Assembly (NCBI GenBank): GCA_963781025.1
Contig: CAWADU010000003.1
Span: 2,170,001-2,234,000 of the forward strand
Source of the DNA: Tardibacter sp963781025
GTDB lineage: Bacteria > Pseudomonadota > Alphaproteobacteria > Sphingomonadales > Sphingomonadaceae
Reading direction: 5' to 3'
DNA: 64,000 nt
Shown here one piece after another: positions 1 to 7,308 of the stretch (positions are counted from its first letter, which is position 1; every line of letters begins with the position of its first letter). Both the position numbers and the translations under genes were made by a program. Under the pieces are notes generated by a model, which saw only the letters and a list, made by a program, of their open reading frames with translations, had not been told where the DNA came from and did not search any database.

Positions 1-1
1 T

Positions 2-235
2 GCGGACAAATTCGCAAACGATCACCTGTCGATCGACGACGCGACCTATGACGGGCTGCGCGCCCATTTCAGCGAGGGGCAGATCGTCGAACTGGGCGTC
101 TGGGTCGCGTTCTGCGTCGGTTTCGGACGATTGGCCGCGACCTGGGACATGGTCGAGGAGCTGCCCACAGCCTTTCAGGACAGGACGGGAAGCAGGCTCA
201 TGCCGTGGAGCGCGGAACCAACGGTGGTGCGCTAG
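2..235 (+). CDS. CMD/AhpD-like family protein, C-terminal part
   Basis: The reading frame is open from the left edge of the window and stops at TAG 233-235, giving the last 77 residues. The stretch with residues YDGLRAHFSEGQIVELG, followed by an R-containing helix (VGFGRLAATWDM) and ELP, matches the C-terminal helices of carboxymuconolactone decarboxylase-family proteins (alkylhydroperoxidase AhpD fold). The CxxH redox or acid-base motif normally lies upstream and is outside the window, so an enzymatic role cannot be assigned. It converges on the cytochrome gene at 292-672 on the other strand, with 56 bases between them and no obvious terminator. The family call is fairly safe; the substrate is unknown. 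Confidence 0.7.
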   Translation, partial: ADKFANDHLSIDDATYDGLRAHFSEGQIVELGVWVAFCVGFGRLAATWDMVEELPTAFQDRTGSRLMPWSAEPTVVR

Positions 236-291
236 GGGTCCCGCGCTGGCCCGCCATCTGTCCGCCGGGTCTTTGAACATTCTGATGCGCG

Positions 292-672
292 TCAATTGCG
301 CGGCGCACCCGCCACGATCCACGCCCTGAACTTGCCAAGGGTCGCGGCGTCGAGCGGGGCCGCGCCAAGGGGCATGCGGACCCCCTTGCCGCCCTGCGCC
401 AGGTGATTGCCCTCAAGCTTCAGCATCAGGTAGCTCTGGCCGGGCTTTCCCGGCGATACGCGCAGCATGTCGGCTTCGCTTGCCTTGACGCCGACGAGAT
501 TGTCATAGGCGGCGCCGGGATGGAGCGCGATATTGCCCGCCTCCTTGCCGGTCAGGTGGCAGGTGGCGCAGCGCGTGCGAAGGACGGGAACAAGATCCTT
601 TTCAAAGCTGACCGGCGCGGCGGCGGCGGTTCCGCCAACCGGAAGGAGGAGCAGCATTATCGCTTTCTTCAC
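292..672 (-). CDS. small monohaem cytochrome c, probable partner of the adjacent flavoprotein
   Basis: A 126-residue protein with a basic N-terminus and a short hydrophobic run ending in alanines (signal peptide for Sec export), then one haem-binding CATCH at residues 35-39. A methionine near residue 100 (GVRMP) is a candidate second haem ligand. The start is GTG at 670-672, which overlaps the TGA of the upstream flavoprotein gene (GTGA), so the two genes are translationally coupled. The proposed role is to take electrons from the flavoprotein in the periplasm. The spacing around CxxCH and the segment rich in small residues resemble cytochromes attached to FAD dehydrogenases and planctomycete-type cytochrome C domains. 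The physiological electron acceptor is not visible here. Confidence 0.75.
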   Translation of the reverse strand: MKKAIMLLLLPVGGTAAAAPVSFEKDLVPVLRTRCATCHLTGKEAGNIALHPGAAYDNLVGVKASEADMLRVSPGKPGQSYLMLKLEGNHLAQGGKGVRMPLGAAPLDAATLGKFRAWIVAGAPRN

Positions 673-2408
673 GCCACCGTCTCTCGCGCTGCATTGGTTC
701 CCGCGATGAAGCCGAAAGCGACCGCGAGGCCGATGGTGCCGCCCGCGCCATAATAGGCCGAGCGCGACGGGCTGGCGATGCAATTGCCCGCGCCGTAAAG
801 GCCGGGGATGGGCCGGTCGGCTGTGTCGAGCACCTGAGCCTTGGCGTTGATTTCGGGTCCGCCATTGGTGTCGAGCGCCCCCGCGCCCAGGATAAAGGCG
901 TAGTACGGCCCCTCGTCGGCAAAAGGGTGCATCGTGTCGTTCGGCATTGGGTTCTTCGGATATTTGGTGCCTTCGCGACGGGCCGAGAACAGCAGGTGCC
1001 ATTCGCGGTCATAGTTATGTTCGCCACGATTGAACTCGGGGTCCTGGCCGGCCTTCGCATAGCCGTTAAATCGCTTGATGGTGGTCTTTGCGGCTGCCGC
1101 AAAACCATTGGCCAGCGCGACACCGCCGGTCTTCGCGGCAAGGGATTTGAGCCGGCCATCCAGATTGGCGAACAGCGCCTCCAGCGTGTCGCCCTTGATG
1201 AGATAGGGCTGTTCGCGCTCGTCGAGCGGAAAGGGGAAGGCGCCCCCAAATGCATCGATCGAACGGTGGTCGAACAGCATGAACAGCAGTTGGTTCGGAT
1301 ATTCCTCGCGCGTCGGATCGTAGACGAAATGGACTAGTGTCCGGTCGTTGTAGCAGCGCTTTTCGTTGACGACGCGGTTGCCGTATTTGTTGACCAGCAC
1401 CATGGAATCGCCAGGCAGCACGAAGGCGCCAAGCCCCACCGCGCGATTGGCAAGCGCTTCTTCAAGCAGCACCTGCGACCGCCAGGCGGTGTTGAGGCTG
1501 CCCATCTTCGCCCCTGCCGCCCCGGCGATAGCGATGAAATCCCCCGTCGATCCGGGCATGGCGCACGCGCCATAGAGCGCGATCTGGTGGCGGTCGACCA
1601 GATCGACATTATGCGCATAGCCGCCGGTTCCGAACACGACGCCCCGCCTCGCCCGGATGCGGATCGGCTTGCCTTCCTCCCCGGCCTCGACGCCGATCAC
1701 GCGGCCGTTCGCGCGGATAAGGCCGGTGACGCGCGTCGAGGTCAGGATCGGCACCTTCTTGTCCCGCAGCCATTGTTCCATCTGTGCGGCGAGGCTGCCG
1801 CCTCCCGCGCTTGAGCCCGAGCCGACGGCAGGTTCCAGGCAGCGACCCGTGGGGACCTTGTTCTCGGGCAGATGGTCGGCATAGTCGGGGGCGGGGCGAT
1901 CGACCTGAAACAGGCGGAATTCCTTGAAGCGGGACACGCCCAGCGCCTGAAGGCGGTCGATTGCCTTCGATCCATTGTCATAAAAGGCTTCGAGCAGGCC
2001 GAAATGCGCGTCCGGCAATCCAAGGGTAGGGCTCTGCGGATTATAGATCTGGGGATATGCATAACGCGCAAGATAGCGAAGGCAGTCGTCCTTCGCGTCC
2101 ACGACGCCGCGTTGCCGCAGGACGAAGTTGTTGGGGATCCAGGTAACGCCGCCCGATTTGGCCGTCGTGCCGCCAAGCAGGGGCATTTTTTCGATGAGCA
2201 TGACCTTCGCGCCATTGTCGATGGCCGCGATTGCCGCCGAACAGGCAGCCGCGCCGCTGCCGACACACAGCACATCGGTTGCATGATCCCAGCGATCGGC
2301 CGTGCGCGGGGCGGCTTTGGCCGTGCCGGCGCCCAGTTCGGCGGCGGTTGCTGCAATGGCGGCTCCGGCGAGAAGTTGACGACGGTTAAGTGCGTTTCGT
2401 GCGCTCAT
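669..2408 (-). CDS. Tat-exported FAD-dependent dehydrogenase/reductase (FAD_binding_2 family)
   Basis: This 579-residue protein begins with a twin-arginine signal (NRRQLLAG at residues 8-15, then an alanine-rich stretch). A dinucleotide-binding motif VGSGAAA follows at 49-55, and an E near residue 73 would bind the FAD ribose. The segment with GGTTAKSGGVTW and the C-terminal GLYGAGNCIASPS...GTIGLAVAFG are the usual flavin-binding elements of the fumarate reductase / 3-ketosteroid dehydrogenase / urocanate reductase family. The family transfers hydride between substrate and FAD. With a coupled cytochrome c directly downstream, the likely direction is periplasmic substrate oxidation or reduction linked to the respiratory chain. 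The substrate is not identifiable from sequence. The divergent TetR gene and the operator between them suggest substrate-responsive control. A start with GGAAGAAG upstream is at 2408. Confidence 0.8.
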   Translation of the reverse strand: MSARNALNRRQLLAGAAIAATAAELGAGTAKAAPRTADRWDHATDVLCVGSGAAACSAAIAAIDNGAKVMLIEKMPLLGGTTAKSGGVTWIPNNFVLRQRGVVDAKDDCLRYLARYAYPQIYNPQSPTLGLPDAHFGLLEAFYDNGSKAIDRLQALGVSRFKEFRLFQVDRPAPDYADHLPENKVPTGRCLEPAVGSGSSAGGGSLAAQMEQWLRDKKVPILTSTRVTGLIRANGRVIGVEAGEEGKPIRIRARRGVVFGTGGYAHNVDLVDRHQIALYGACAMPGSTGDFIAIAGAAGAKMGSLNTAWRSQVLLEEALANRAVGLGAFVLPGDSMVLVNKYGNRVVNEKRCYNDRTLVHFVYDPTREEYPNQLLFMLFDHRSIDAFGGAFPFPLDEREQPYLIKGDTLEALFANLDGRLKSLAAKTGGVALANGFAAAAKTTIKRFNGYAKAGQDPEFNRGEHNYDREWHLLFSARREGTKYPKNPMPNDTMHPFADEGPYYAFILGAGALDTNGGPEINAKAQVLDTADRPIPGLYGAGNCIASPSRSAYYGAGGTIGLAVAFGFIAGTNAARETVA

Positions 2409-2474
2409 CTTCTTCTTCCGCGGTGATTTCCCTTGGCGGCATCATCCACAGGCGCACTGGCATGGATAGCTATT

Positions 2475-2490
2475 TATAACGATAGTTATA
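2475..2490. promoter_or_regulatory. palindromic operator between flavoprotein and tetR
   Basis: TATAAC-GATA-GTTATA is a perfect 6+6 inverted repeat with a 4-base centre, set in an A+T-rich stretch that stands out from the surrounding G+C-rich DNA. It lies in the 91-base divergent region, 10 bases before the tetR start, where a bound repressor would block both promoters. TetR-family repressors typically bind such palindromes next to their own gene, so autoregulation plus control of the flavoprotein-cytochrome pair is the inference. Confidence 0.55.
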
Positions 2491-2499
2491 TAAAGTGCC

Positions 2500-3177
2500 G
2501 TGGCCATGGCGGAGGCGCGTACGGTTCCGGCATCGTCCGGTAAGTGCAGGATTACGGTATTGCCCAGAATCGTCGATCATGAAGAACGTCGCCGACATGT
2601 CGCCGAAGCGGCCAAGGCGCTTATCCTTGAAGAGGGGCTGGAGCAGGTAAGCGTGCGCCGGATCGCGCGTGCCGTCGGCTACAGCACGGCTGTGATTTCC
2701 CACTATTTCCACAACAAGCAGGAACTGCTGCTGATCGTCTACCAGATGACGCTGCGACAAGCCGGAGAACGGGTCGAAACCGCGCTTGTCGAAGGAAGGC
2801 CGGCGCAGGCCTGCCTTGAAGTCCTGCTGCCGGTCGATGAACCCGGGCGCGACAACTGGAAGATATGGTTCGCCTTCTGGGGCATGGCCATGGCCGATCC
2901 CGGCTTCATGGAAGAACAGAAGATGCGCGGACGCGAGGCTCAGAAACTGGTCGCCCGCGTGCTGGAGAAGTCCGGCATACCGCCTGACCGGGTGACTGGC
3001 CGCGACATGCAGGCGCGGCGGATTCTCGCGGTTGTCGCGGGGCTGGCGACACAGGCCACCTATGACCCCGAAGGTTGGCCGCCCGAACGCCAGCGCGACA
3101 TATTGGCCGTCGAGCTGGACAGCCTTCGCGTTGATGCTCGCGCCAGTCCGAAATGGGCGGCGAAGCGCCCGGCCTGA
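2500..3177 (+). CDS. TetR-family transcriptional repressor
   Basis: A 225-residue protein with an N-terminal DNA-binding region: after residue 20 comes an IVDHEERRRHVAEAA helix, then EEGLEQVSVRRIARAVGYSTAVISHYF, the helix-turn-helix and the YF(H)NK segment typical of TetR/BetI-like regulators. The remaining two thirds are helical and would bind a ligand. The frame opens at GTG 2500, but ATG 2506 or TTG 2560 (giving LPRIVDHEE, closer to the usual family start) are possible, because no strong ribosome site decides between them. It is divergent from the flavoprotein gene across a palindromic operator and probably represses it. Confidence 0.85.
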   Translation: MAMAEARTVPASSGKCRITVLPRIVDHEERRRHVAEAAKALILEEGLEQVSVRRIARAVGYSTAVISHYFHNKQELLLIVYQMTLRQAGERVETALVEGRPAQACLEVLLPVDEPGRDNWKIWFAFWGMAMADPGFMEEQKMRGREAQKLVARVLEKSGIPPDRVTGRDMQARRILAVVAGLATQATYDPEGWPPERQRDILAVELDSLRVDARASPKWAAKRPA

Positions 3178-3320
3178 CCGCGGTTCCATGGCGCGGCGAA
3201 CCGGATGGCCTGCAGCAGCTCGAACGCGTGAAGGACCGTGCGCAACATGTCGCTCATGGAACGCGACCACGCGCGATGATAATCGGTCCATGCCTGGATT
3301 TCGCTGGGATGGTCATTCAT
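3060..3320 (-). CDS. possible small protein antisense to the tetR 3' end
   Basis: An 86-codon frame starting with ATG at 3318-3320, with AAAGG and GGAG upstream on the same strand. The first 50 residues (rich in W, Y, H and M, such as WTDYHRAWSRSMSDM followed by LHAFELLQ) look more like a real amphipathic helical protein than a random shadow. The last third, however, runs under the tetR coding sequence and looks like antisense noise. No family is recognised. It could equally be a chance frame in the tetR-lysR gap. Confidence 0.3.
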   Translation of the reverse strand: MNDHPSEIQAWTDYHRAWSRSMSDMLRTVLHAFELLQAIRFAAPWNRGQAGRFAAHFGLARASTRRLSSSTANMSRWRSGGQPSGS

Positions 3321-3432
3321 CTCCGTGACCTTTCGTCCTGATGATTTCGATCCCTGAGATGCGCCTTCCGTCGTCTTCCCGCCAACGAAACGGTGGACCT
3401 CGATAATAAGTCTGGTTTATGATTGGCGGGCC

Positions 3433-4335
3433 ATGCGCCGGATACCTCCCCTGGCGGCGGTTCGCGTCTTCGAGGCCGCCGCGCGCCATGAAAACTTCAC
3501 CGCTGCGGCGGCCGAGCTTGCGATGACGCAGGCGGCCGTCAGCTATCAGGTGAAGGTGCTTGAAGAACGGCTGGGGGTGGCGCTGTTCCACCGCGAGCGG
3601 CGGCGTGTGGTGCTTTCGGAAGCCGGGCGGCGCGTTGCCGCGAAGCTCGCGCAAGCGTTCGACATGATGGACGAGGCATTCGCAAATCTGCGCGCCGACG
3701 ACGAGACGCTGCTGACGGTCAGCACCTCGCATACCTTTGCCTCCGCTTGGCTCGCATGGCGGCTGGGCTCCTTTCAGCTTGCGAATCCGGCGATGGGCGT
3801 GCGTCTCCTCACGTCGAACGCAGTGGTCGATTTCGCGCGCGACGACGTGGATGTCGCCGTCAGGAGCGGCGATGGGGTCTGGCCCGGGGTGATAGCCGAG
3901 CCCCTGTTTCACGTTGATTTCACGCCGATGTGCAGCCCGGCGTTCCTCGCAGCGCGGGGTGGCGCGCTTGTGCCCGACGACCTGCTGCACCTCCCGCAGA
4001 TCAGTCCCGACGACCTCTGGTGGACGGTGTGGTTGCGCGAGGCGGGCGTCGAAGTGCCGGAAGGACCGATCCGGCCCGGCATCCGGCTTGATTCGCAGGC
4101 GCATGAAGGCAATGCGGCGATTGCCGGGCAGGGCGTGGCCATGCTCACGCCGTTTTTCTGGCGTGTCGATCTTGCCGAAGGACGCCTAGTGCGTCTGTTT
4201 TCGCAAGTCTCGACCGGCGACTATGGCTATTGGCTGGTCTATCCCGAATATCGCCGCGCGGTGACCAAGATCAGGCGGTTTCGCGACTGGCTGCTCGCGG
4301 AAGTCAGACGGGATCAGTCGGCGTTCAGCGTTTAG
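3433..4335 (+). CDS. LysR-family regulator, GcvA-like
   Basis: A 300-residue protein. Residues 1-60 carry the LysR helix-turn-helix (PPLAAVRVFEAAARHENFT, then AAAELAMTQAAVSYQVKVLEERLG), and the rest is a periplasmic-binding-protein-like effector domain. The opening RRIPPLAAVRVFEAAARH pattern is that of the GcvA/AmpR-like subgroup. No divergently transcribed partner lies directly upstream, since the 255-base gap to tetR holds only a doubtful small frame, so its target cannot be guessed from context. The tRNA-Phe gene follows on the other strand. Confidence 0.85.
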   Translation: MRRIPPLAAVRVFEAAARHENFTAAAAELAMTQAAVSYQVKVLEERLGVALFHRERRRVVLSEAGRRVAAKLAQAFDMMDEAFANLRADDETLLTVSTSHTFASAWLAWRLGSFQLANPAMGVRLLTSNAVVDFARDDVDVAVRSGDGVWPGVIAEPLFHVDFTPMCSPAFLAARGGALVPDDLLHLPQISPDDLWWTVWLREAGVEVPEGPIRPGIRLDSQAHEGNAAIAGQGVAMLTPFFWRVDLAEGRLVRLFSQVSTGDYGYWLVYPEYRRAVTKIRRFRDWLLAEVRRDQSAFSV

Positions 4336-4341
4336 GGGAAA

Positions 4342-4417
4342 TGGTGCCCAGGGACGGAATCGAACCGCCGACACGGGGATTTTCAATCCCCTGCTCTACC
4401 AACTGAGCTACCTGGGC
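4342..4417 (-). tRNA. tRNA-Phe (GAA)
   Basis: Read on the minus strand the gene starts GCCCAGG and ends CCTGGGC-A-CCA, giving a perfect 7-bp acceptor stem. It has a D-arm with AGCTCAGTTGGTAGAGC, an anticodon stem GGGGA/TCCCC around loop TTGAAAA (anticodon GAA, phenylalanine), and a T-arm with GGTTCGATTCC. The CCA end is encoded. It sits just downstream of yacG, as in many sphingomonad genomes. Confidence 0.97.
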
Positions 4418-4453
4418 GCGTCCGCAACAGCGCGCGAGGCGGGGCTATAAAGG

Positions 4454-4660
4454 TCAGTCGATGGTTTTGTCCAGCGGGATATCGCCATTTTCGGGATCAG
4501 CCGGCGGACCGGCAATGCGGTAGCCGTCGCCCAGCCATTTCAGCAGGTCGCGGTCGCGGCAGCCCTGGCTGCAAAAGGGCGTATGGGCCTTGTCCTGGGG
4601 CTTGCCGCAGACAGGGCAGCGGGCGGCGGTCCTGGGTCTAGGGGTATTCGCGTGTGGCAT
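4454..4660 (-). CDS. yacG: DNA gyrase inhibitor YacG
   Basis: A 68-residue zinc-binding protein. The CPVCGKP motif near residues 15-21 and FCSQGCRDRDLLKWLGDGYRI provide the four cysteines that hold zinc in YacG, plus the conserved helix after them. In other bacteria YacG binds GyrB and inhibits DNA gyrase. The start at 4658-4660 lies inside the end of the upstream RNase-like gene (23-base overlap), so the two are coupled. An upstream in-frame extension exists but is not needed by the family length. Confidence 0.9.
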   Translation of the reverse strand: MPHANTPRPRTAARCPVCGKPQDKAHTPFCSQGCRDRDLLKWLGDGYRIAGPPADPENGDIPLDKTID

Positions 4661-5633
4661 CGGCGCTGGATATGGGCCGGTTCGGCGCGCCAAGCAAGCG
4701 CACCGGCGCGCCCGTTCGTTGCTCAAGCGTCTTGATCCAGGCCGGGCGGGCGGCGATGCGGTCGATGACATGCGGATGTGCGTTGAGGGTCAGCAAGCCC
4801 GCGCCGGGGGTGCGTTCAGCGCGGCGGAGCAAGGCAAGTGCTGCCGCAAGTGCCGGGTCGGCCTGGAGCAGTTCAGGCAGCGATGCGCGAACCCGGCGGC
4901 GGATGATCTGCATGAAGCCAAAGCCATTGACGGCGGTGCGCTCGAACGGTTGAGGCAGCATGGCGTCGAACGCCCCGGCGGCGGCCAGTCTTTCGGCTTT
5001 CGAGGCCATGGTCGGCAGGTCGATGCCGATCGAACCGGTGATATCCAGCCGCCGGATTGCGGCCCCCGCCGCCGCCGCGCCTGCCTTTGCAAGGTCGGCC
5101 GGCGGCATGTCGCCGTCGACGTCGATCAAGGTCATCGCGGGTGTCAGGCTGATCCTGAGCGCACCGCCCGCAAAGCCGATCTCGCCGTTCATGGCTTCGT
5201 CGAGCAGTTCCGACCAACCGGATTGTTCGAGAAGATCGGGCCCGGCAGGTGTCAGCGTGCGGATGGGCAGGCCGGTGGCCTCGATTCGTCCGCTGACCGA
5301 CGGCGCGGGGCCAGGGGGCGCGTTACTGCCAACCGCCTTGGGCAGCTTCGGCCGCCCGCGTTCGGCAATTGCCTCGCGGACGATCTCGACCGTCAGTCGG
5401 GCGCCTTCGGTGACGCCAGAGGGAATGGGCTCGATTAGCGCTTCGCCGCCGGTCGAAAGCGTGACGATGCCGCGCTTTTTCGGCACCAGTATCGCGGTCA
5501 AGCGTCCCTCGACCACGCTGCCCGCGCGTGGCGTGTCGTCGTCGCGTTCCAGTATCGCCTCGATGATCTGCGCGTGTTCGACCAGCAACGCGCGGGTCTC
5601 GCCGATCCCCGCCTCGTAGAGCCACTCAGGCAA
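4638..5633 (-). CDS. ribonuclease E/G family protein, short form
   Basis: A 331-residue protein related to RNase E/G. The N-terminal half has an S1-like region (GSVVEGRLTAILVPKKRGIVTL), and the catalytic-type aspartates are present in LIDVDGD (D171/D173) and GIDLPTM (D205). This is much shorter than E. coli RNase G, which has about 490 residues, and it lacks the CPxC zinc-link and the rest of the C-terminus. It probably cleaves or binds structured RNA, but the catalytic status of such short forms is uncertain. It overlaps maf upstream by 8 bases and yacG downstream by 23 bases, indicating one transcript: infA - maf - this gene - yacG - tRNA-Phe. Confidence 0.8.
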   Translation of the reverse strand: MPEWLYEAGIGETRALLVEHAQIIEAILERDDDTPRAGSVVEGRLTAILVPKKRGIVTLSTGGEALIEPIPSGVTEGARLTVEIVREAIAERGRPKLPKAVGSNAPPGPAPSVSGRIEATGLPIRTLTPAGPDLLEQSGWSELLDEAMNGEIGFAGGALRISLTPAMTLIDVDGDMPPADLAKAGAAAAGAAIRRLDITGSIGIDLPTMASKAERLAAAGAFDAMLPQPFERTAVNGFGFMQIIRRRVRASLPELLQADPALAAALALLRRAERTPGAGLLTLNAHPHVIDRIAARPAWIKTLEQRTGAPVRLLGAPNRPISSADATREYP

Positions 5634-6198
5634 GAGCGATTCCGGCGGCGCGCAACAAGGCCCGCGTTTCGTAAAGCGGCAGGCCGACGATGCCCGTATA
5701 GCTGCCCGACATGGCGCGGATCAGGCCCGCGGCCCTGCCCTGAATGGCATAGCCGCCCGCCTTGCCCAGACCTTCGCTGCTGGCAGCATAGGCTATTATC
5801 TCCGCCTCTTCCAATCGCTTGAAAGTGACGGTCGAGCGGACCAGCCGGGTCCGGAGCTTGCCCGATGCATCGATCACGGCGATCGCTGAAAAGACCGTCT
5901 GGCGGCGGCCGGAGAGCTTTTCCAGGCAATCGCGGACAAGCTCCGGTGTGCCGGCCTGGGGAAGAATACGGCGGCCAAGTGCTACGCAGGTATCGCCCGC
6001 CAGCACGACTTCGTCCGGGTTGCGCCTGACGGCTTCGGCTTTGGCGACTGCCAGGCGCAGCGCATGATCGGCCGGGCGTTCGTCCTTCAGCACCGTCTCG
6101 TCCACGTCGGGCAATTCGATGCGAACGGGCACCACGCCGATCTGCGCGAGCAGGTCGCGGCGGCGCGGGCTCGATGAGGCAAGGACGAGTGCCGACAT
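5626..6198 (-). CDS. maf: Maf-family nucleotide pyrophosphatase
   Basis: A 190-residue protein with the Maf signature LASSSPRR at residues 5-12, followed by DVDET and AKAEAV. Maf/YceF/YhdE enzymes hydrolyse non-canonical or methylated nucleoside triphosphates to monophosphates and clean the nucleotide pool; some also affect septation. The start ATG at 6196-6198 is preferred because GAGG precedes it at good spacing. Upstream in-frame methionines would add residues absent from the family. Its stop overlaps the RNase-like gene downstream, and infA lies 61 bases upstream. Confidence 0.9.
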   Translation of the reverse strand: MSALVLASSSPRRRDLLAQIGVVPVRIELPDVDETVLKDERPADHALRLAVAKAEAVRRNPDEVVLAGDTCVALGRRILPQAGTPELVRDCLEKLSGRRQTVFSAIAVIDASGKLRTRLVRSTVTFKRLEEAEIIAYAASSEGLGKAGGYAIQGRAAGLIRAMSGSYTGIVGLPLYETRALLRAAGIALA

Positions 6199-6259
6199 GA
6201 TCCTCGCTCGCTCCTGCATGGTATCGGGACCGCCCGGACCCGCCCGCAAGGCGTCTGTT

Positions 6260-6478
6260 CTATTTGAAGCGATAGGTGATGCGGCCCTTGGTCAGGTCAT
6301 AGGGCGTCAGTTCGACCAGCACCTCGTCACCGACCAGCACGCGAATGCGGTTCTTGCGCATCTTGCCTGCGGTGTGACCCAGTATCTCATGGTCGTTTTC
6401 CAGCCGCACGCGGAACATGGCATTGGGCAGCAGTTCGACCACATGCCCACGCATTTCGAGGAGTTCTTCTTTCGCCAT
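6260..6478 (-). CDS. infA: translation initiation factor IF-1
   Basis: A 72-residue protein of exactly the family length with an S1/OB fold. It runs MAKEELLEMRGHVVELLPNA near the start and ends LTKGRITYRFK, very close to other bacterial IF-1 proteins. IF-1 binds the ribosomal A site and helps IF-2 and IF-3 position the initiator tRNA. It heads the leftward infA-maf-RNase-yacG set and diverges from hisG across a 161-base gap that must hold both promoters. Confidence 0.97.
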   Translation of the reverse strand: MAKEELLEMRGHVVELLPNAMFRVRLENDHEILGHTAGKMRKNRIRVLVGDEVLVELTPYDLTKGRITYRFK

Positions 6479-6639
6479 TCAGCGTCCGTTTATTGTATCT
6501 GGCCGCCGCATTTGCGATGAAATTCCCTGAAATGCAAGCAATGCGCCGCATAAAACCGCATCACGGGGCACTGCCGGGCAAAGTCCCGCGCACACAGCTT
6601 GGTTGCCCGCAACTTGCGAGGCGGGTAAAGCGCGCGATT

Positions 6640-7308
6640 ATGGCCAAACCGCTCGTCATCGCATTGCCCAAGGGGCGCATCCTGAAAGAGGCGCTGCCGC
6701 TGCTGCGTGCGGCGGGTATCGAACCCGAGCCCGCGTTTTCGGACGAAAGCTCGCGTGCCTTGCGTTTCGCCACAAACCGCGCCGATGTGGAGCTGATTCG
6801 CGTCCGCTCCTTTGACGTCGCGACATTCGTGGCGCACGGCGCGGCGCAACTCGGCGTCTGTGGTAATGATGTGCTGATGGAATTCGGCTATTCCGAGATC
6901 TACGCGCCGATCGACCTCGGCATCGGCCATTGCCGCCTGTCGGTAGCCGAACCTGCCGAAATCGCGGCATCCGACGATCCGAAAAGCTGGAGCCACGTCC
7001 GTGTCGCGACCAAATATCCGTCCGTCACCCGGCGCTTTTTCGAGGCGCGCGGCGTGCAGGCCGAATGCGTGAAGCTTAACGGCGCGATGGAGCTTGCCCC
7101 CGCGCTTGGCCTTTCCACGCGGATCGTCGACCTGGTATCGTCGGGACGCACGCTGAAGGAAAACGGCCTGGTCGAGGTGGAAGTGATCGCCGAGGTGACG
7201 TCGCGCCTGATCGTCAATCGTGCCGCGTTCAAGACCCGCGCGGCCGAGATCGCGCCGATGGTGGACGCTTTGCGCAAGGCTGTGGGAACGCTTGCCGATG
7301 CGGCTTGA
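6640..7308 (+). CDS. hisG: ATP phosphoribosyltransferase, short form
   Basis: A 222-residue HisG that condenses ATP with PRPP, the first step of histidine synthesis. Recognisable segments are MAKPLVIALPKGRI at the start, GVCGNDVLMEFG, and the PRPP-binding loop LVSSGRTLKENGL near the end. The length is that of the short form, which lacks the C-terminal regulatory domain and normally needs the HisZ partner for activity; no hisZ is in this window. An in-frame 49-codon extension upstream exists but lies before the family start. It overlaps hisD by 11 bases. Confidence 0.95.
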   Translation: MAKPLVIALPKGRILKEALPLLRAAGIEPEPAFSDESSRALRFATNRADVELIRVRSFDVATFVAHGAAQLGVCGNDVLMEFGYSEIYAPIDLGIGHCRLSVAEPAEIAASDDPKSWSHVRVATKYPSVTRRFFEARGVQAECVKLNGAMELAPALGLSTRIVDLVSSGRTLKENGLVEVEVIAEVTSRLIVNRAAFKTRAAEIAPMVDALRKAVGTLADAA

